Shown: in pieces, positions 16,682 through 25,402 of the stretch | Numbering within the stretch: the first letter of the stretch is position 1 | Layout of the letters: each line of letters starts with the position of its first letter | Source of the DNA: an uncultured Clostridia bacterium | Lineage (GTDB): Bacteria > Bacillota > Clostridia > Christensenellales > UBA1242 | DNA length: 53,009 nt | Direction of reading: 5' to 3' | NCBI GenBank assembly: GCA_934754445.1 | Contig: CAKVHZ010000006.1 | Location: 1 to 53,009 of the forward strand | Made by a program: the position numbers and the translations under genes | Notes under the pieces: generated by a model | Told to the model about the DNA's origin: nothing | Seen by the model: only the letters and a program-made list of their open reading frames with translations | Database searches by the model: none

Positions 16682-17587
16682 TTATTTATTGCTAAATAAT
16701 TTTATTCTATTTTCAACTTCTTTTTGCATCGTGTTCATTCCACTAGTCAAATAATCTCTTAAATTAAAATTACTACTATTTTGCAGGTTTTGTCTTACCC
16801 CTGTAGTAAAAGCAATTCGTAAATCTGTGTCTACATTAATTTTACATATTCCGTTTTTAATTGCATCTTTAATGTTGTTGTCGCTAACACCTTTAGCATC
16901 TAATAATTTTCCACCAACATTTTCAAAGTTTTTAACAAGTTCTGTGCTAACCGAACTAGCACCATGCAATACTAAAGGGAAATGATTTGTTAAAGTATCA
17001 ATTTTTATTAATCTTGCTATATCTAATTTGCTTTCACCTTTAAATTTATATGCACCATGGCTTGTTCCAATAGAAATTGCTAAACTACTAATTCCAGTTT
17101 TATTAATAAAATCTAGGGCAACATTTGGGTCAGTAAAAATGCTATCAATTGAACTAATATTATCTTCAACACCTTGAATTTTTCCAAGTTCAGCTTCTAC
17201 GCTAACATCAAAATTCTTAGCATACTCTACTACTTTTTTGCTTAATGTTATATTTTCTTCTAGTGGCAAACTACTTGCATCTATCATAACTGAATTATAT
17301 CCGTTATCAATACAAAGTTTGCAAATTTCAAAAGATTTTCCATGGTCTAAGTGCAAACTAAATTCTAAATCCAAATCTTCCACTTCATTTTTAACCATGC
17401 TTACAATATTTTTGATTCCCATATATTTTATAGCACTTTCGCTAGTGGCGAGTATACAGCCCATATTTTGGCTTTTACAAGCATTTACAATGGCTTTTAA
17501 TTGTTCTAAGGTTGTAAAATTAAATGCGCCTACGGCTCTTTTTCCCTTTTTTGCTTTTTTTAAAATTATTTCACTTTTAACTAACAT
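16682..17587 (-). CDS. fba: Class II fructose-bisphosphate aldolase
   Basis: Zn-dependent aldolase that splits fructose-1,6-bisphosphate into dihydroxyacetone phosphate and glyceraldehyde-3-phosphate; the GatY/KbaY tagatose-bisphosphate aldolases share the fold. The 301-aa protein has GAFNF (about residues 20-24), the catalytic Asp and metal His in LHLDHGK (about 78-84), EAELGKIQG (about 131-139), SHGAYKF (metal His, about 177-183) and LHGASSV (metal His, about 204-210), then NVDTDLR phosphate contacts. Slightly short but complete. AGGAGC precedes the ATG on the minus strand. Glycolytic partners GAPDH and lactate dehydrogenase follow within 4 kb. The substrate could be tagatose-bisphosphate instead; the context favours glycolysis. 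Confidence 0.9.
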   Translation of the reverse strand: MLVKSEIILKKAKKGKRAVGAFNFTTLEQLKAIVNACKSQNMGCILATSESAIKYMGIKNIVSMVKNEVEDLDLEFSLHLDHGKSFEICKLCIDNGYNSVMIDASSLPLEENITLSKKVVEYAKNFDVSVEAELGKIQGVEDNISSIDSIFTDPNVALDFINKTGISSLAISIGTSHGAYKFKGESKLDIARLIKIDTLTNHFPLVLHGASSVSTELVKNFENVGGKLLDAKGVSDNNIKDAIKNGICKINVDTDLRIAFTTGVRQNLQNSSNFNLRDYLTSGMNTMQKEVENRIKLFSNK

Positions 17588-17718
17588 TTTTGCTCCTAAA
17601 GTTTATTATATTGATTTTAAATAATTATATCACATGTTTTATTAAAATAAAAATTTATCAAAACAATTTATAACTTTTGTTTATATTTCAAATTTTTAGA
17701 AATAATATTTTAAGTATT

Positions 17719-17747
17719 TGGAAATTTTTGTTGATTAGTTTATAATA
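17719..17747 (+). promoter_or_regulatory. Promoter of the aminopeptidase-gap operon
   Basis: TTGGAA (17719-17724), 17-nt spacer, TATAAT (17742-17747), about 20 nt before the AAGGGGG ribosome binding site. Confidence 0.7.
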
Positions 17748-17774
17748 AAAATAAATTAGTTAAAAGGGGGATAA

Positions 17775-18887
17775 GTGAATAGAGTAGAATTTCTAGCAAA
17801 AAACTTAATAAATTATTCGGTTAGATTACAAAAAGGTGAAAAATTATTAATTGAAGGTAACGATTTATGTAAAGATTTAGTTATTGAGTTAATTAAACAG
17901 GCTTACAAGGTTGGCGGTTATCCATTTGTTAATTTTAGTGATACTATAATTAAAAAAGAATTATTAAAAAACACTAGTAAAGAGCATATAGAATTGATGA
18001 CAAAGTATATGCTACCAGTTATGCAAGATATGGATGCATATATTGGCATAAGTGCAACAAATAATAAGTATGAATTAAATAATGTTAAAATAGAAAATAA
18101 AAATTTATATTCTAAATATTATTCAAAACCAGTTCATACTGATGCAAGAGTAAAAACTACTAAGTGGTGTATTTTAAATTATCCTACTAAGGGCTATGCT
18201 CAAGAAGCAAACATGAGTTTAGAAGAATTTGAAGATTTTTATTTTAATGTATGTAATTTAGATTATTCTAAAATGAATAAAGCTATGGATAGTTTAAAAA
18301 ATTTAATGGAAAAAACCGACAGAGTTAGAATTATTGCAAAGGATACCGATTTATCATTTTCAATTAAAAACATACCTGCAATTAAATGTGCAGGAGAGAT
18401 GAATATACCAGATGGAGAAGTTTATACAGCACCTGTTAAAGATAGTGTTAATGGTTATATTCATTATAATACTCCTACAATGTATAACGGAGTTAGATTT
18501 AATAATGTTAAACTTTATTTTGAAAATGGAAAAATTATAAAATGCTCGGCAGATGAACATCAAAAAGAATTAGAAGATATTTTTAATATTGATGATGGTG
18601 CAAGATTTGTTGGAGAGTTTGCAATAGGTGTAAATCCTTACATTACTAAACCTATGCTAGATATTTTATTTGATGAAAAGATTACAGGTTCAATTCACTT
18701 TACACCCGGTGCTAGTTATGATGACGCATTTAATGGTAATAAAAGTGCTGTTCATTGGGATTTAGTTTTAATTCAAAGAGAAGACTATGGTGGTGGCGAA
18801 ATTTATTTTGACGATAAATTAATTAGAAAAAATGGTATATTCGTTATAGATGAACTTAAATGCTTAAATCCAGAAAATTTAAAATAA
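17775..18887 (+). CDS. M29-family metallo-aminopeptidase (AmpS/PepS type)
   Basis: Cytoplasmic dimetal aminopeptidase that trims N-terminal residues from peptides. The 370-aa protein follows the M29 pattern: an N-terminal domain starting LAKNLINYSVRLQKGEKLLI and a C-terminal catalytic domain with GEMNIPDGEVYTAP (metal Glu residues, about 212-225), ARFVGEFAIGVNP (about 276-288), GSIHFTPGASYDDA (His, about 305-318) and AVHWDLVL (His and Asp, about 326-333). It starts with GTG 5 nt after AAGGGGG. The gap gene follows after 12 nt, so the two are cotranscribed. Length is slightly below the usual ~410 residues. Confidence 0.9.
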   Translation: MNRVEFLAKNLINYSVRLQKGEKLLIEGNDLCKDLVIELIKQAYKVGGYPFVNFSDTIIKKELLKNTSKEHIELMTKYMLPVMQDMDAYIGISATNNKYELNNVKIENKNLYSKYYSKPVHTDARVKTTKWCILNYPTKGYAQEANMSLEEFEDFYFNVCNLDYSKMNKAMDSLKNLMEKTDRVRIIAKDTDLSFSIKNIPAIKCAGEMNIPDGEVYTAPVKDSVNGYIHYNTPTMYNGVRFNNVKLYFENGKIIKCSADEHQKELEDIFNIDDGARFVGEFAIGVNPYITKPMLDILFDEKITGSIHFTPGASYDDAFNGNKSAVHWDLVLIQREDYGGGEIYFDDKLIRKNGIFVIDELKCLNPENLK

Positions 18888-18899
18888 TAAGGAGAAATT

Positions 18900-19913
18900 A
18901 TGAAAAAAGTAAAAGTTGGAATTAATGGTTTTGGAAGAATTGGAAGATTAATGCTAAGGGCAAGTTTAGAGGAAAAAGAACATGAAAATGTTGAAATTGT
19001 AGCAGTAAACGACCCATTTTTAGATATAGAATATGCTTGCTATTTATATAATTACGACACTATACATGGTAAAAGCCAAGATATAGCAAGAGTTGAAAAC
19101 GGCAAAATAAAAATAAAAGATAGAGAAATATCTTTTATAAGCGAACTTAACCCAGAAAATATTGGTTGGGATAAGTATGGAGCAGAAGTTATAGCCGAAG
19201 CAACAGGCAAATTTACTGCTTTAGAAGATGCTAAAAAACATATTACTGGGGGAGCAAAAAAAGTTGTAATAACTGCTCCTGGCAAAAAAGGTGTGCCTAT
19301 GTTCGTTATGGGTGTTAATGAAAACACTTATAAAGGCGAAGAAATTATTTCTAACGCAAGTTGCACAACAAACTGCTTAGCTCCATTAGCAAAAGTTATT
19401 AACGATAATTTTAAAATTGTTGAAGGTTTAATGAGCACTGTTCACTCAGTTACTGCAACTCAACTTACTGTAGATGGTTCATCTAAAAAAGATTGGAGAG
19501 GTGGTAGAGCCGCTAGTTATAATATAATTCCATCTTCAACTGGGGCAGCAAAAGCCGTAGGTCAAGTTATTCCAGAACTAGACGGAAAACTAACAGGTAT
19601 GAGTTTTAGAGTTCCTACAATAGATGTTTCAGTTGTAGATTTAACTGTTAGATTAGAAAAACCAGCGACTTACGAAGAAATTTGTAATGTTATTAAAAAT
19701 GCTAGCGAAAATGAAATGAGGGGCATTTTAGACTACACCGATAAACCTGTTGTTTCATCAGATTTTATTCATGATAAACACACTTGTATATTTGATAGCA
19801 AAGCAGGAATTATGCTAAATTCTAACTTTGTAAAATTAGTTGCATGGTATGATAATGAATGGGGTTATTCAAATAAAACTTTAGATTTAATTTCTCATAT
19901 TGGTAACAAATAG
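18900..19913 (+). CDS. gap: Glyceraldehyde-3-phosphate dehydrogenase, NAD-dependent
   Basis: Glycolytic enzyme oxidising glyceraldehyde-3-phosphate to 1,3-bisphosphoglycerate. The 337-aa protein has the Rossmann motif GINGFGRIGRL (residues 7-17), NDP after strand 2, the catalytic cysteine in ASCTTNC (Cys155), the catalytic His in STVHSVTATQ (about 182) and the C-terminal WYDNEWGYS (about 318-326). All active-site elements are present. AAGGAGA precedes the ATG. It sits 12 nt behind the M29 aminopeptidase gene; no terminator hairpin is obvious after it, and the next promoter follows within 40 nt. Confidence 0.97.
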   Translation: MKKVKVGINGFGRIGRLMLRASLEEKEHENVEIVAVNDPFLDIEYACYLYNYDTIHGKSQDIARVENGKIKIKDREISFISELNPENIGWDKYGAEVIAEATGKFTALEDAKKHITGGAKKVVITAPGKKGVPMFVMGVNENTYKGEEIISNASCTTNCLAPLAKVINDNFKIVEGLMSTVHSVTATQLTVDGSSKKDWRGGRAASYNIIPSSTGAAKAVGQVIPELDGKLTGMSFRVPTIDVSVVDLTVRLEKPATYEEICNVIKNASENEMRGILDYTDKPVVSSDFIHDKHTCIFDSKAGIMLNSNFVKLVAWYDNEWGYSNKTLDLISHIGNK

Positions 19914-19950
19914 TTTGACATAAAATATTAAAAATTTCAATGGTTTTGTA

Positions 19951-19979
19951 TTGACAAGTTATATTTTTCAGTTTATAAT
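19951..19979 (+). promoter_or_regulatory. Consensus promoter of the 36-aa peptide gene
   Basis: TTGACA (19951-19956), 17-nt spacer, TATAAT (19974-19979): a perfect sigma-A promoter. Expected transcription start near 19986, leaving a leader of about 58 nt. Confidence 0.88.
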
Positions 19980-19993
19980 AATATGCTAAAAAC

Positions 19994-20031
19994 ATGCAAA
20001 TGAAAATTTGCATATAATATATTTATTTGCA
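19994..20031 (+). promoter_or_regulatory. Structured leader with two alternative pairings
   Basis: ATGCAAAT (19994-20001) pairs perfectly with ATTTGCAT (20006-20013) across a GAAA tetraloop. A second copy, ATTTGCA (20025-20031), ends on the first base of the AGGAGG ribosome binding site and could pair with the same left arm. The first pairing leaves the site free, the second would reach its edge. A regulatory role is inferred from the geometry. Confidence 0.5.
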
Positions 20032-20043
20032 GGAGGCGATATT

Positions 20044-20154
20044 ATGAACATAAATGAAAAAATTTTAGAAGATGATGAATTACCAAGAATTCAATTATCA
20101 GATGTTGAAAAAGAATGTCTTGAAGATATTGATATTTCTAATTATGAAAAATAA
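20044..20154 (+). CDS. Acidic 36-aa peptide of unknown function
   Basis: Short reading frame not resembling any family I recognise. It has AGGAGG at 20031-20036 with 7-nt spacing, a perfect consensus promoter, a structured leader and a strong terminator immediately after the stop, so it is very likely expressed as its own small transcript. The product begins MNINEKILEDDELPRIQLSD, is strongly acidic, contains one Cys and has no membrane segment. It lies between gap and the convergent ldh gene. Possible roles are a small protein regulator or a peptide precursor; no modifying enzyme is nearby to support a RiPP. Confidence 0.7.
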   Translation: MNINEKILEDDELPRIQLSDVEKECLEDIDISNYEK

Positions 20155-20187
20155 AAAAGAAGGCTATATTATAAGTCTTCTTTTTTT
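20155..20187. terminator. Terminator between the 36-aa gene and ldh
   Basis: Stem AAAAGAAGGCT / AGTCTTCTTTT (one G-U pair) with loop ATATTATA and T-run on the plus strand and A-run on the other; it can end both converging transcripts. Confidence 0.85.
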
Positions 20188-20191
20188 GTCA

Positions 20192-21094
20192 TTAAAGTTT
20201 ATTTAAAACACTTTGAATTGCGTTTACGCATTCTTCAAATTTAATTTTATCTTCTATATTTAAGTTTAAATCTAAAACTTTTTCTATGCCATTTTTGCCA
20301 AGAACTGCAGGTTCTCCAATATAAACGCCATATTCTTTGTTGTAACTAGAAACTGTAAATATTTTGTGACTATCATCTAAAATTGCGTTTGTTAATTTTG
20401 CTAAACAAATACCTATTCCGTAACTAGTGTTACCTTTTTTATTTATAATATCATAAGCAGAATTCCTTACATCGTAAGTTATTTTACTCATATCATTTTC
20501 AGTAAGCCATTTATTTGCTTTATCTAGTCCTATTTGCATATTGTCAAAAGGTATAAACTCACTATCGCCATGTTCGCCAATAACATAACCATGTATGCTT
20601 TTTGGACTTATTCCTGTAATATTGCTTACTAAATATCTAAGTCTTGCACTATCAAGCAATGTTCCACTTCCAATAACTTTATTTTTATCAAATCCGCTTA
20701 ACTTTTGTGTAATATTTGTCATTACATCTAGTGGGTTAGTTGCAATTAAATAAATACCATTAAAGTTTGTTTTGTTAATTTCAGAAATAATGCTTTTAAA
20801 TACTTCGTAATTCTTTTTAACTAAATCAACTCTCGTTTCGCCAACTTCTTGATTTCTACCAGCACAAATACAAACGATATCAGCATTTTGACAATCTTTA
20901 TAAGTGCCAGCATAAATATCAATTTTGCTTGGTGCAATACTTTCAGAGTGCATTAAATCTAAGGCTTCGCCTTCGCACTTATCTCTATTAATATCAACTA
21001 GCACAAGTTCGCTTACTCTAGTTTTTTGATTAACTAAACTAAAAGCATAACTCATCCCGACATTTCCACAACCTATTAAAACTACTTTACTCAT
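20192..21094 (-). CDS. ldh: L-lactate dehydrogenase
   Basis: NAD-dependent enzyme reducing pyruvate to L-lactate, the fermentative sink for glycolytic NADH. The 300-aa protein has the Rossmann motif IGCGNVGMSYA (about residues 6-16), the acidic strand end LVDIN, the mobile active-site loop NQEVGETR (about 80-87) with Gln at the position that distinguishes lactate from malate dehydrogenases, TNPLDVMT (about 119-126) and the catalytic His in GEHGDSE (about 173-179). AGGAGA lies before the ATG on the minus strand. Single-gene transcript convergent with the 36-aa gene. Confidence 0.95.
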   Translation of the reverse strand: MSKVVLIGCGNVGMSYAFSLVNQKTRVSELVLVDINRDKCEGEALDLMHSESIAPSKIDIYAGTYKDCQNADIVCICAGRNQEVGETRVDLVKKNYEVFKSIISEINKTNFNGIYLIATNPLDVMTNITQKLSGFDKNKVIGSGTLLDSARLRYLVSNITGISPKSIHGYVIGEHGDSEFIPFDNMQIGLDKANKWLTENDMSKITYDVRNSAYDIINKKGNTSYGIGICLAKLTNAILDDSHKIFTVSSYNKEYGVYIGEPAVLGKNGIEKVLDLNLNIEDKIKFEECVNAIQSVLNKL

Positions 21095-21254
21095 ATTTCA
21101 TCTCCTAATAATATTGTAACTAAAATCTATAAAAAAATAAAGGAAATACAATAATTTTTTAAATTATTAAAAAAATTGATTAAAAATTATAAATATTTTA
21201 AAAAACAAAATATTAATTCACAACAAAATAAAGCAAATGTTTTATTTTTTTCTA

Positions 21255-21284
21255 TTGACTAAAAGACTTTAATTTTGCTATAAT
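21255..21284 (+). promoter_or_regulatory. Promoter of the ABC-F gene
   Basis: TTGACT (21255-21260), 18-nt spacer, TATAAT (21279-21284) with an extended TGC just before the -10. Confidence 0.85.
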
Positions 21285-21302
21285 TAATCTAGGAGAAAAT
21301 TT

Positions 21303-22874
21303 ATGATTCAAGCAGTAGATGTTACATTAATAGTAGGCAATAAAAAGTTATTTCAAGATGTTAATTTAAAATTCACTAAAGGTAATTGTTATGGCATAAT
21401 TGGAGCAAATGGGGCTGGTAAAAGCACTTTTTTAAAGTTACTTAGCGGAGAAATTGAAACAACTAAAGGCGAAATTATTTTAGATAAAAACGAAAGAATG
21501 AGTGTTTTACAACAAAACCAAAATGCATTTAACGATAAAACTGTAAAAGAAACAGTTATGTTAGGGCATAAAAGATTAGTTGAAATAATGAAAGAAAAAG
21601 ACGAACTTTATGCTAAAGAGAATTTCACCGATGAAGACGGGATAAAAGCAGGCGAATTAGAACAAGAATTTTTAGACTTAAACGGCTGGGAAGCAGAAGG
21701 CGAAGCAGAAACCTTACTTGATAATATTGGTGTTGATAGAAAATATTTTGATGAATTAATGGGTAACTTAGATAGTAAAATTAAAATTAAAGTTTTGCTT
21801 GCTCAAGCATTATTCTTTAATCCTGATGTTTTAATACTAGATGAACCAACTAACAACCTAGATGCAAAAACTATAAACTGGTTAGAAGATTATTTAATAG
21901 ATTATCCTAACACAATTATTACAGTATCACATAACCGTCATTTTTTGAATAAAGTTTGCACACATATTTGCGATGTAGATTATGGCAAGATTACTATGTT
22001 TGTTGGTAACTATGATTTTTGGTATGAATCAAGTCAATTAATTTTGCGTCAACAAAAAGAAGCAAATAAAAAAGCTGAAGCGAGAGCAAAAGAACTTCAA
22101 GAATTTATTGCTCGTTTTAGTGCTAATGCAAGTAAAAGCAAGCAAGCAACATCTAGGAAAAAAGAACTTGAAAAATTAACTATTGAAGATATTAAACCTA
22201 GTAGTAGAAGATATCCATACATTGATTTTAAATTTGAAAGAGAAATAGGAAATGAAGTTTTAAGCGTAGAAAAACTTACTAAAAAAGGTATGTTTGAAAA
22301 CCTTAGTTTTACAATTTTAAAAGGCGAAAAAGTTGCGTTTTTCAGCGAACAAAGCACAACGATTTCGGCATTATTTGATATTTTAACTGGTAAAGATACA
22401 GACTTTACAGGAACGGTTAAATGGGGTAAAACTATAACATATTCTTATCTTCCTAAAAATTACGATGACTTGTTTAATAACGATTTAATGCTTACAGACT
22501 GGCTAGCACAATTTAGCAAAGAAAAAGATATAACATATTTAAGAAGTTGGCTAGGTAGAATGTTATTTTCTGGAGAAGAAGCAATTAAACAAGCAAAAGT
22601 TTTAAGTGGTGGCGAAAAAGTAAGATGTATGTTTAGTAAAATGATGTTAGAAGGTGGTAATGTTTTATTAATGGACGAACCAATCGCACACTTAGATTTA
22701 GAGAGTATTCAATCTTTAAATAATGGCATGAAAAACTTTAAAGGTTGTATATTATTTACTACTTCCGACCAAGAAATTTTAAGCACAGTTGCAAATAGAA
22801 TTATAGTTATTAATAACAATAAAAAAGAATTTGACAAACAAATTTCTTATGATGAATACATTTCTAAAAATTAG
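21303..22874 (+). CDS. ybiT: ABC-F ATPase, YbiT type
   Basis: Soluble tandem-ATPase protein of the ABC-F group, which binds the ribosome E site and tunes translation. The 523-aa protein has two nucleotide-binding domains: NBD1 Walker A GANGAGKST (about residues 38-46), a divergent signature LDSKIKIKV, and Walker B ILDEPTNNLD (about 178-187); then the Lys/Glu-rich linker with FIARFSANASKSKQATSRKK, typical of YbiT; then NBD2 with signature LSGGEKVRC (about 433-441) and Walker B LLMDEPIAHLD. The NBD2 P-loop, expected after LKGEKVAFF, reads SEQSTTISALF and lacks the GKS/T lysine. The degenerate NBD1 signature is usual for YbiT, but loss of the second Walker A is not. AGGAG before the ATG; the next gene begins 8 nt after the stop. 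Confidence 0.92.
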   Translation: MIQAVDVTLIVGNKKLFQDVNLKFTKGNCYGIIGANGAGKSTFLKLLSGEIETTKGEIILDKNERMSVLQQNQNAFNDKTVKETVMLGHKRLVEIMKEKDELYAKENFTDEDGIKAGELEQEFLDLNGWEAEGEAETLLDNIGVDRKYFDELMGNLDSKIKIKVLLAQALFFNPDVLILDEPTNNLDAKTINWLEDYLIDYPNTIITVSHNRHFLNKVCTHICDVDYGKITMFVGNYDFWYESSQLILRQQKEANKKAEARAKELQEFIARFSANASKSKQATSRKKELEKLTIEDIKPSSRRYPYIDFKFEREIGNEVLSVEKLTKKGMFENLSFTILKGEKVAFFSEQSTTISALFDILTGKDTDFTGTVKWGKTITYSYLPKNYDDLFNNDLMLTDWLAQFSKEKDITYLRSWLGRMLFSGEEAIKQAKVLSGGEKVRCMFSKMMLEGGNVLLMDEPIAHLDLESIQSLNNGMKNFKGCILFTTSDQEILSTVANRIIVINNNKKEFDKQISYDEYISKN

Positions 22875-22882
22875 GAGTTAGT

Positions 22883-23485
22883 ATGGTAATAAATAAAATT
22901 GTGTTAGGAAAACTCCAAACTAACTGCTATTTTATTGAAAGTAACGGCGAAGTTGTTATCATAGACCCAGCAAATGAATTTGTAAAAATACATGAATTTA
23001 TTAAGGAACATAATTTTAAAGTTAAGGCTATTTTAGTTACACATGGCCATTTTGACCATGTAGGTGCTGTTAAAAGATTACAAAAATTAAACATTCCAGT
23101 TTATATGAGTGAATTTGATAGTAATATTATAGAAAACACTCCGGGTTATTATTTTTTAGAAAGAACTAAGAGTTTTAGAGCTGATTATTTTGTTAAAAAT
23201 GGTGATGAATTAAATTTAATTGGTTTAAAAATAAAAGTTTTAGAAACTCCGGGGCATACTAAAGGTAGCGTAAGTTATAAACTTGATAATTATTTGTTTA
23301 GTGGAGATTTAATTTTTGCTGGCGGAAATTATGGAAGAATAGATTTATATTCTGGAAATTTACAAGATTTAAGATACTCGCTAAAAGATCTCTTATTTAA
23401 GTTAGATGATGATGTTGTAATACTCGCTGGTCATGGCACTGAAACAAATGTAAAAACCGAAAAAGAACTTTTTATAGATTTTTAG
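22883..23485 (+). CDS. MBL-fold metallo-hydrolase (glyoxalase II-like)
   Basis: Small metallo-beta-lactamase fold hydrolase with the THGHFDHVG motif (about residues 52-60), a downstream metal His in ETPGHTKGSV (about 117-126), SGDLIFAGG (metal Asp, about 140-148) and a final His in LAGHGTETN (about 184-192). The 200-aa length and spacing match the YcbL/YqgX-type glyoxalase-like group, which hydrolyses thioesters; the true substrate is unknown. It begins 8 nt after the ABC-F gene and shares its transcript. Its last 14 nt overlap a convergent small reading frame. Confidence 0.93.
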   Translation: MVINKIVLGKLQTNCYFIESNGEVVIIDPANEFVKIHEFIKEHNFKVKAILVTHGHFDHVGAVKRLQKLNIPVYMSEFDSNIIENTPGYYFLERTKSFRADYFVKNGDELNLIGLKIKVLETPGHTKGSVSYKLDNYLFSGDLIFAGGNYGRIDLYSGNLQDLRYSLKDLLFKLDDDVVILAGHGTETNVKTEKELFIDF

Positions 23486-23681
23486 AATCTATAAACTTTT
23501 CATTGTTTAATAATATTAAATATTCATCAAACTTATGCTTTCTAATTGGCATAGGTTTATGACTTTTAAAATACAAAACTAAAGCAGGCGATATGCCATT
23601 ATAATCATCTACTATAGTGTAGTAAATAAGGTCGCCACTAGATATTAATTTTTTTGCTTTTGCATGATAATTAAAATACAT
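23472..23681 (-). CDS. Possible small conserved-looking protein, 69 aa
   Basis: Reading frame on the minus strand filling the gap between the hydrolase and the DEAD-box helicase and overlapping the hydrolase stop by 14 nt tail-to-tail. The product, including the segment LIYYTIVDDYNGISPALVLY, has the mixed composition of a real soluble protein rather than an AT-rich shadow, with predicted strands and a short C-terminal helix. No Shine-Dalgarno precedes the ATG, which lowers confidence. Function unknown. Confidence 0.5.
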   Translation of the reverse strand: MYFNYHAKAKKLISSGDLIYYTIVDDYNGISPALVLYFKSHKPMPIRKHKFDEYLILLNNEKFIDSKNL

Positions 23682-23713
23682 AAATATAGTTTATGTAAAA
23701 AGGATAAAAATAT

Positions 23714-25084
23714 ATGGATTTTAAAGATTTTAAATTAAAAGATAGTTTGCAAGGCACTTTAATAACAAAGGGCTTTTTAACACCAACCAAAATTCAAGAA
23801 CAATTTATACCACAAGCATTAAATGGTAAAGATATATTAGCAAAAAGCGAAACAGGCAGTGGTAAAACCTTAGCGTATACTCTATCTATTTTAAATAATA
23901 TAACAAATGATGGTGTTGGGGCTTTAATTGTAGCACCAACAAAAGAATTAGTTTTACAAATTAAAGAAGTAATTAAAGAATTTACGAAACACTTAAACCT
24001 AAATGTTGTATCAATTACTGGCGGTAGTGATTTTACTCGTCAACGACTAAATTTAAAAACAGCAAACATAGTTGTTGGAACAACTGGTAGACTACTTGAC
24101 CATTTAGAGCGTAGAACATTAAAACTTCATAAACTAAAATTTTTAGTTTTAGATGAAGCAGATATTATGCTTGATATGGGGTTTATTGATGATATAGATA
24201 AAATAGAAAAAGCATGTCCTAGAACTAAACAAATTTTTATGCTTAGTGCTACTTTTAACGATAAAGTAAAAGATTTAGCGAAAAAATATTTAAAAAATCC
24301 AGAAATTTTAGAGATGACAAAAGATAATAAAATTGTAGAAAATATAGAACAATGTTATATTTTGTGTTTGAAAAAAGGGAAGTTTGAAACTTTACTTAAA
24401 TTTGTAAAACCACTTTATAAAGAAAAAACTATTATATTTTGTAACACTAAAAAAATGGCTGAAGAAATTTATAAAAAGTTAAAAATTAATGAAATAAAAA
24501 GTGAATTTATTAATGGCGATTTAAGTTTTACGGAAAGAAAAAAAGTTATAAACAATTTTAAAAGTTTTAATAATAATTTGTTAATAGCAACCGATGTGGC
24601 AAGTAGGGGACTAGATATAGATAATGTTGAATATGTAATTAACTATGATATACCAGAAAATTTTGATAGTTATATTCATAGAATTGGAAGAACAGCAAGG
24701 GCAGGAAAAAGTGGGTTAAGTTTATCTTTAATTAACACTCAAAAACAATTAGATTTTTTTAAAGAAAATTTAAAAGGTTATAAATTGACTGAACTAAAAG
24801 TAAAAAAAGATGATAGAACAAATCAAACTGTTTTTGTTAAAACAAACACTCAAAATTTTGACTTTGACAAAGAAATTAATTTCAAAAAAAATAAACAAAA
24901 TAAAGAAAATAAAACGGCAAAAGATAATGGTAAAAATTACACAAAAAAATTAAATGATAAACAATCTTTTAAAAAAGAAAAAAACAAAAAATTAGATAAT
25001 AAACATAGTTTTAATAAAAATAAAAAATTTGATAAAAATGATAAATTTAAAAGTAAAAAAACGAGAGTAAAAAGGGGCAAATAA
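23714..25084 (+). CDS. DEAD-box RNA helicase
   Basis: ATP-dependent RNA helicase of the CshA/CshB/DbpA group used for ribosome assembly or mRNA turnover. The 456-aa protein has all core motifs: Q motif (FLTPTKIQEQ, about residues 21-30), motif I SETGSGKT (about 44-51), Ia APTKELV, GG, TTGRLLD (Ib), DEAD (about 148-151), SAT (motif III), CNTKK (IV), ATDVASRGLD (V) and HRIGRTARAG (VI). The C-terminal ~85 residues are an unstructured Lys/Asn-rich RNA-binding tail without an RRM, so it is not a DbpA type. AAGGA precedes the start. It appears to be a single-gene transcript. Confidence 0.95.
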   Translation: MDFKDFKLKDSLQGTLITKGFLTPTKIQEQFIPQALNGKDILAKSETGSGKTLAYTLSILNNITNDGVGALIVAPTKELVLQIKEVIKEFTKHLNLNVVSITGGSDFTRQRLNLKTANIVVGTTGRLLDHLERRTLKLHKLKFLVLDEADIMLDMGFIDDIDKIEKACPRTKQIFMLSATFNDKVKDLAKKYLKNPEILEMTKDNKIVENIEQCYILCLKKGKFETLLKFVKPLYKEKTIIFCNTKKMAEEIYKKLKINEIKSEFINGDLSFTERKKVINNFKSFNNNLLIATDVASRGLDIDNVEYVINYDIPENFDSYIHRIGRTARAGKSGLSLSLINTQKQLDFFKENLKGYKLTELKVKKDDRTNQTVFVKTNTQNFDFDKEINFKKNKQNKENKTAKDNGKNYTKKLNDKQSFKKEKNKKLDNKHSFNKNKKFDKNDKFKSKKTRVKRGK

Positions 25085-25402
25085 ATGCTTCTTTTTTATA
25101 GATAATTTATACCATAAAAAATAATAGTGTTTTAAAATAACTTATCAAAAATAATGAATTTTAATAGAAAAATCGCTTATTTTTATTAAAAACTATTGCT
25201 TTTTAAATATAATCTTATTAAATTAACATATTTTCATAAATAATTTCAATTAATATAAATCTTGGATTTTAATAGGTTTTTGTTTATTAATTATTACTTT
25301 CAAATTATTAAATCTTATTATTTATTTGACAAAATTTTCTATAATTTTTATAATAAATAATATTTAGTATAAAATAATAATATCTAAATTTGTTGAGGGG
25401 TT
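25085..25402. other. 318-bp AT-rich intergenic region
   Basis: No reading frame with a ribosome binding site, no tRNA and no strong hairpin was seen. The only element I can support is the consensus promoter at its right end. Poly-A and poly-T runs suggest intrinsically curved DNA or an UP-element upstream of the giant gene. Confidence 0.5.
25326..25354 (+). promoter_or_regulatory. Perfect consensus promoter of the giant protein gene
   Basis: TTGACA (25326-25331), 17-nt spacer, TATAAT (25349-25354). Expected start near 25361, giving a leader of about 40 nt before the GAGGGG site. Confidence 0.85.
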
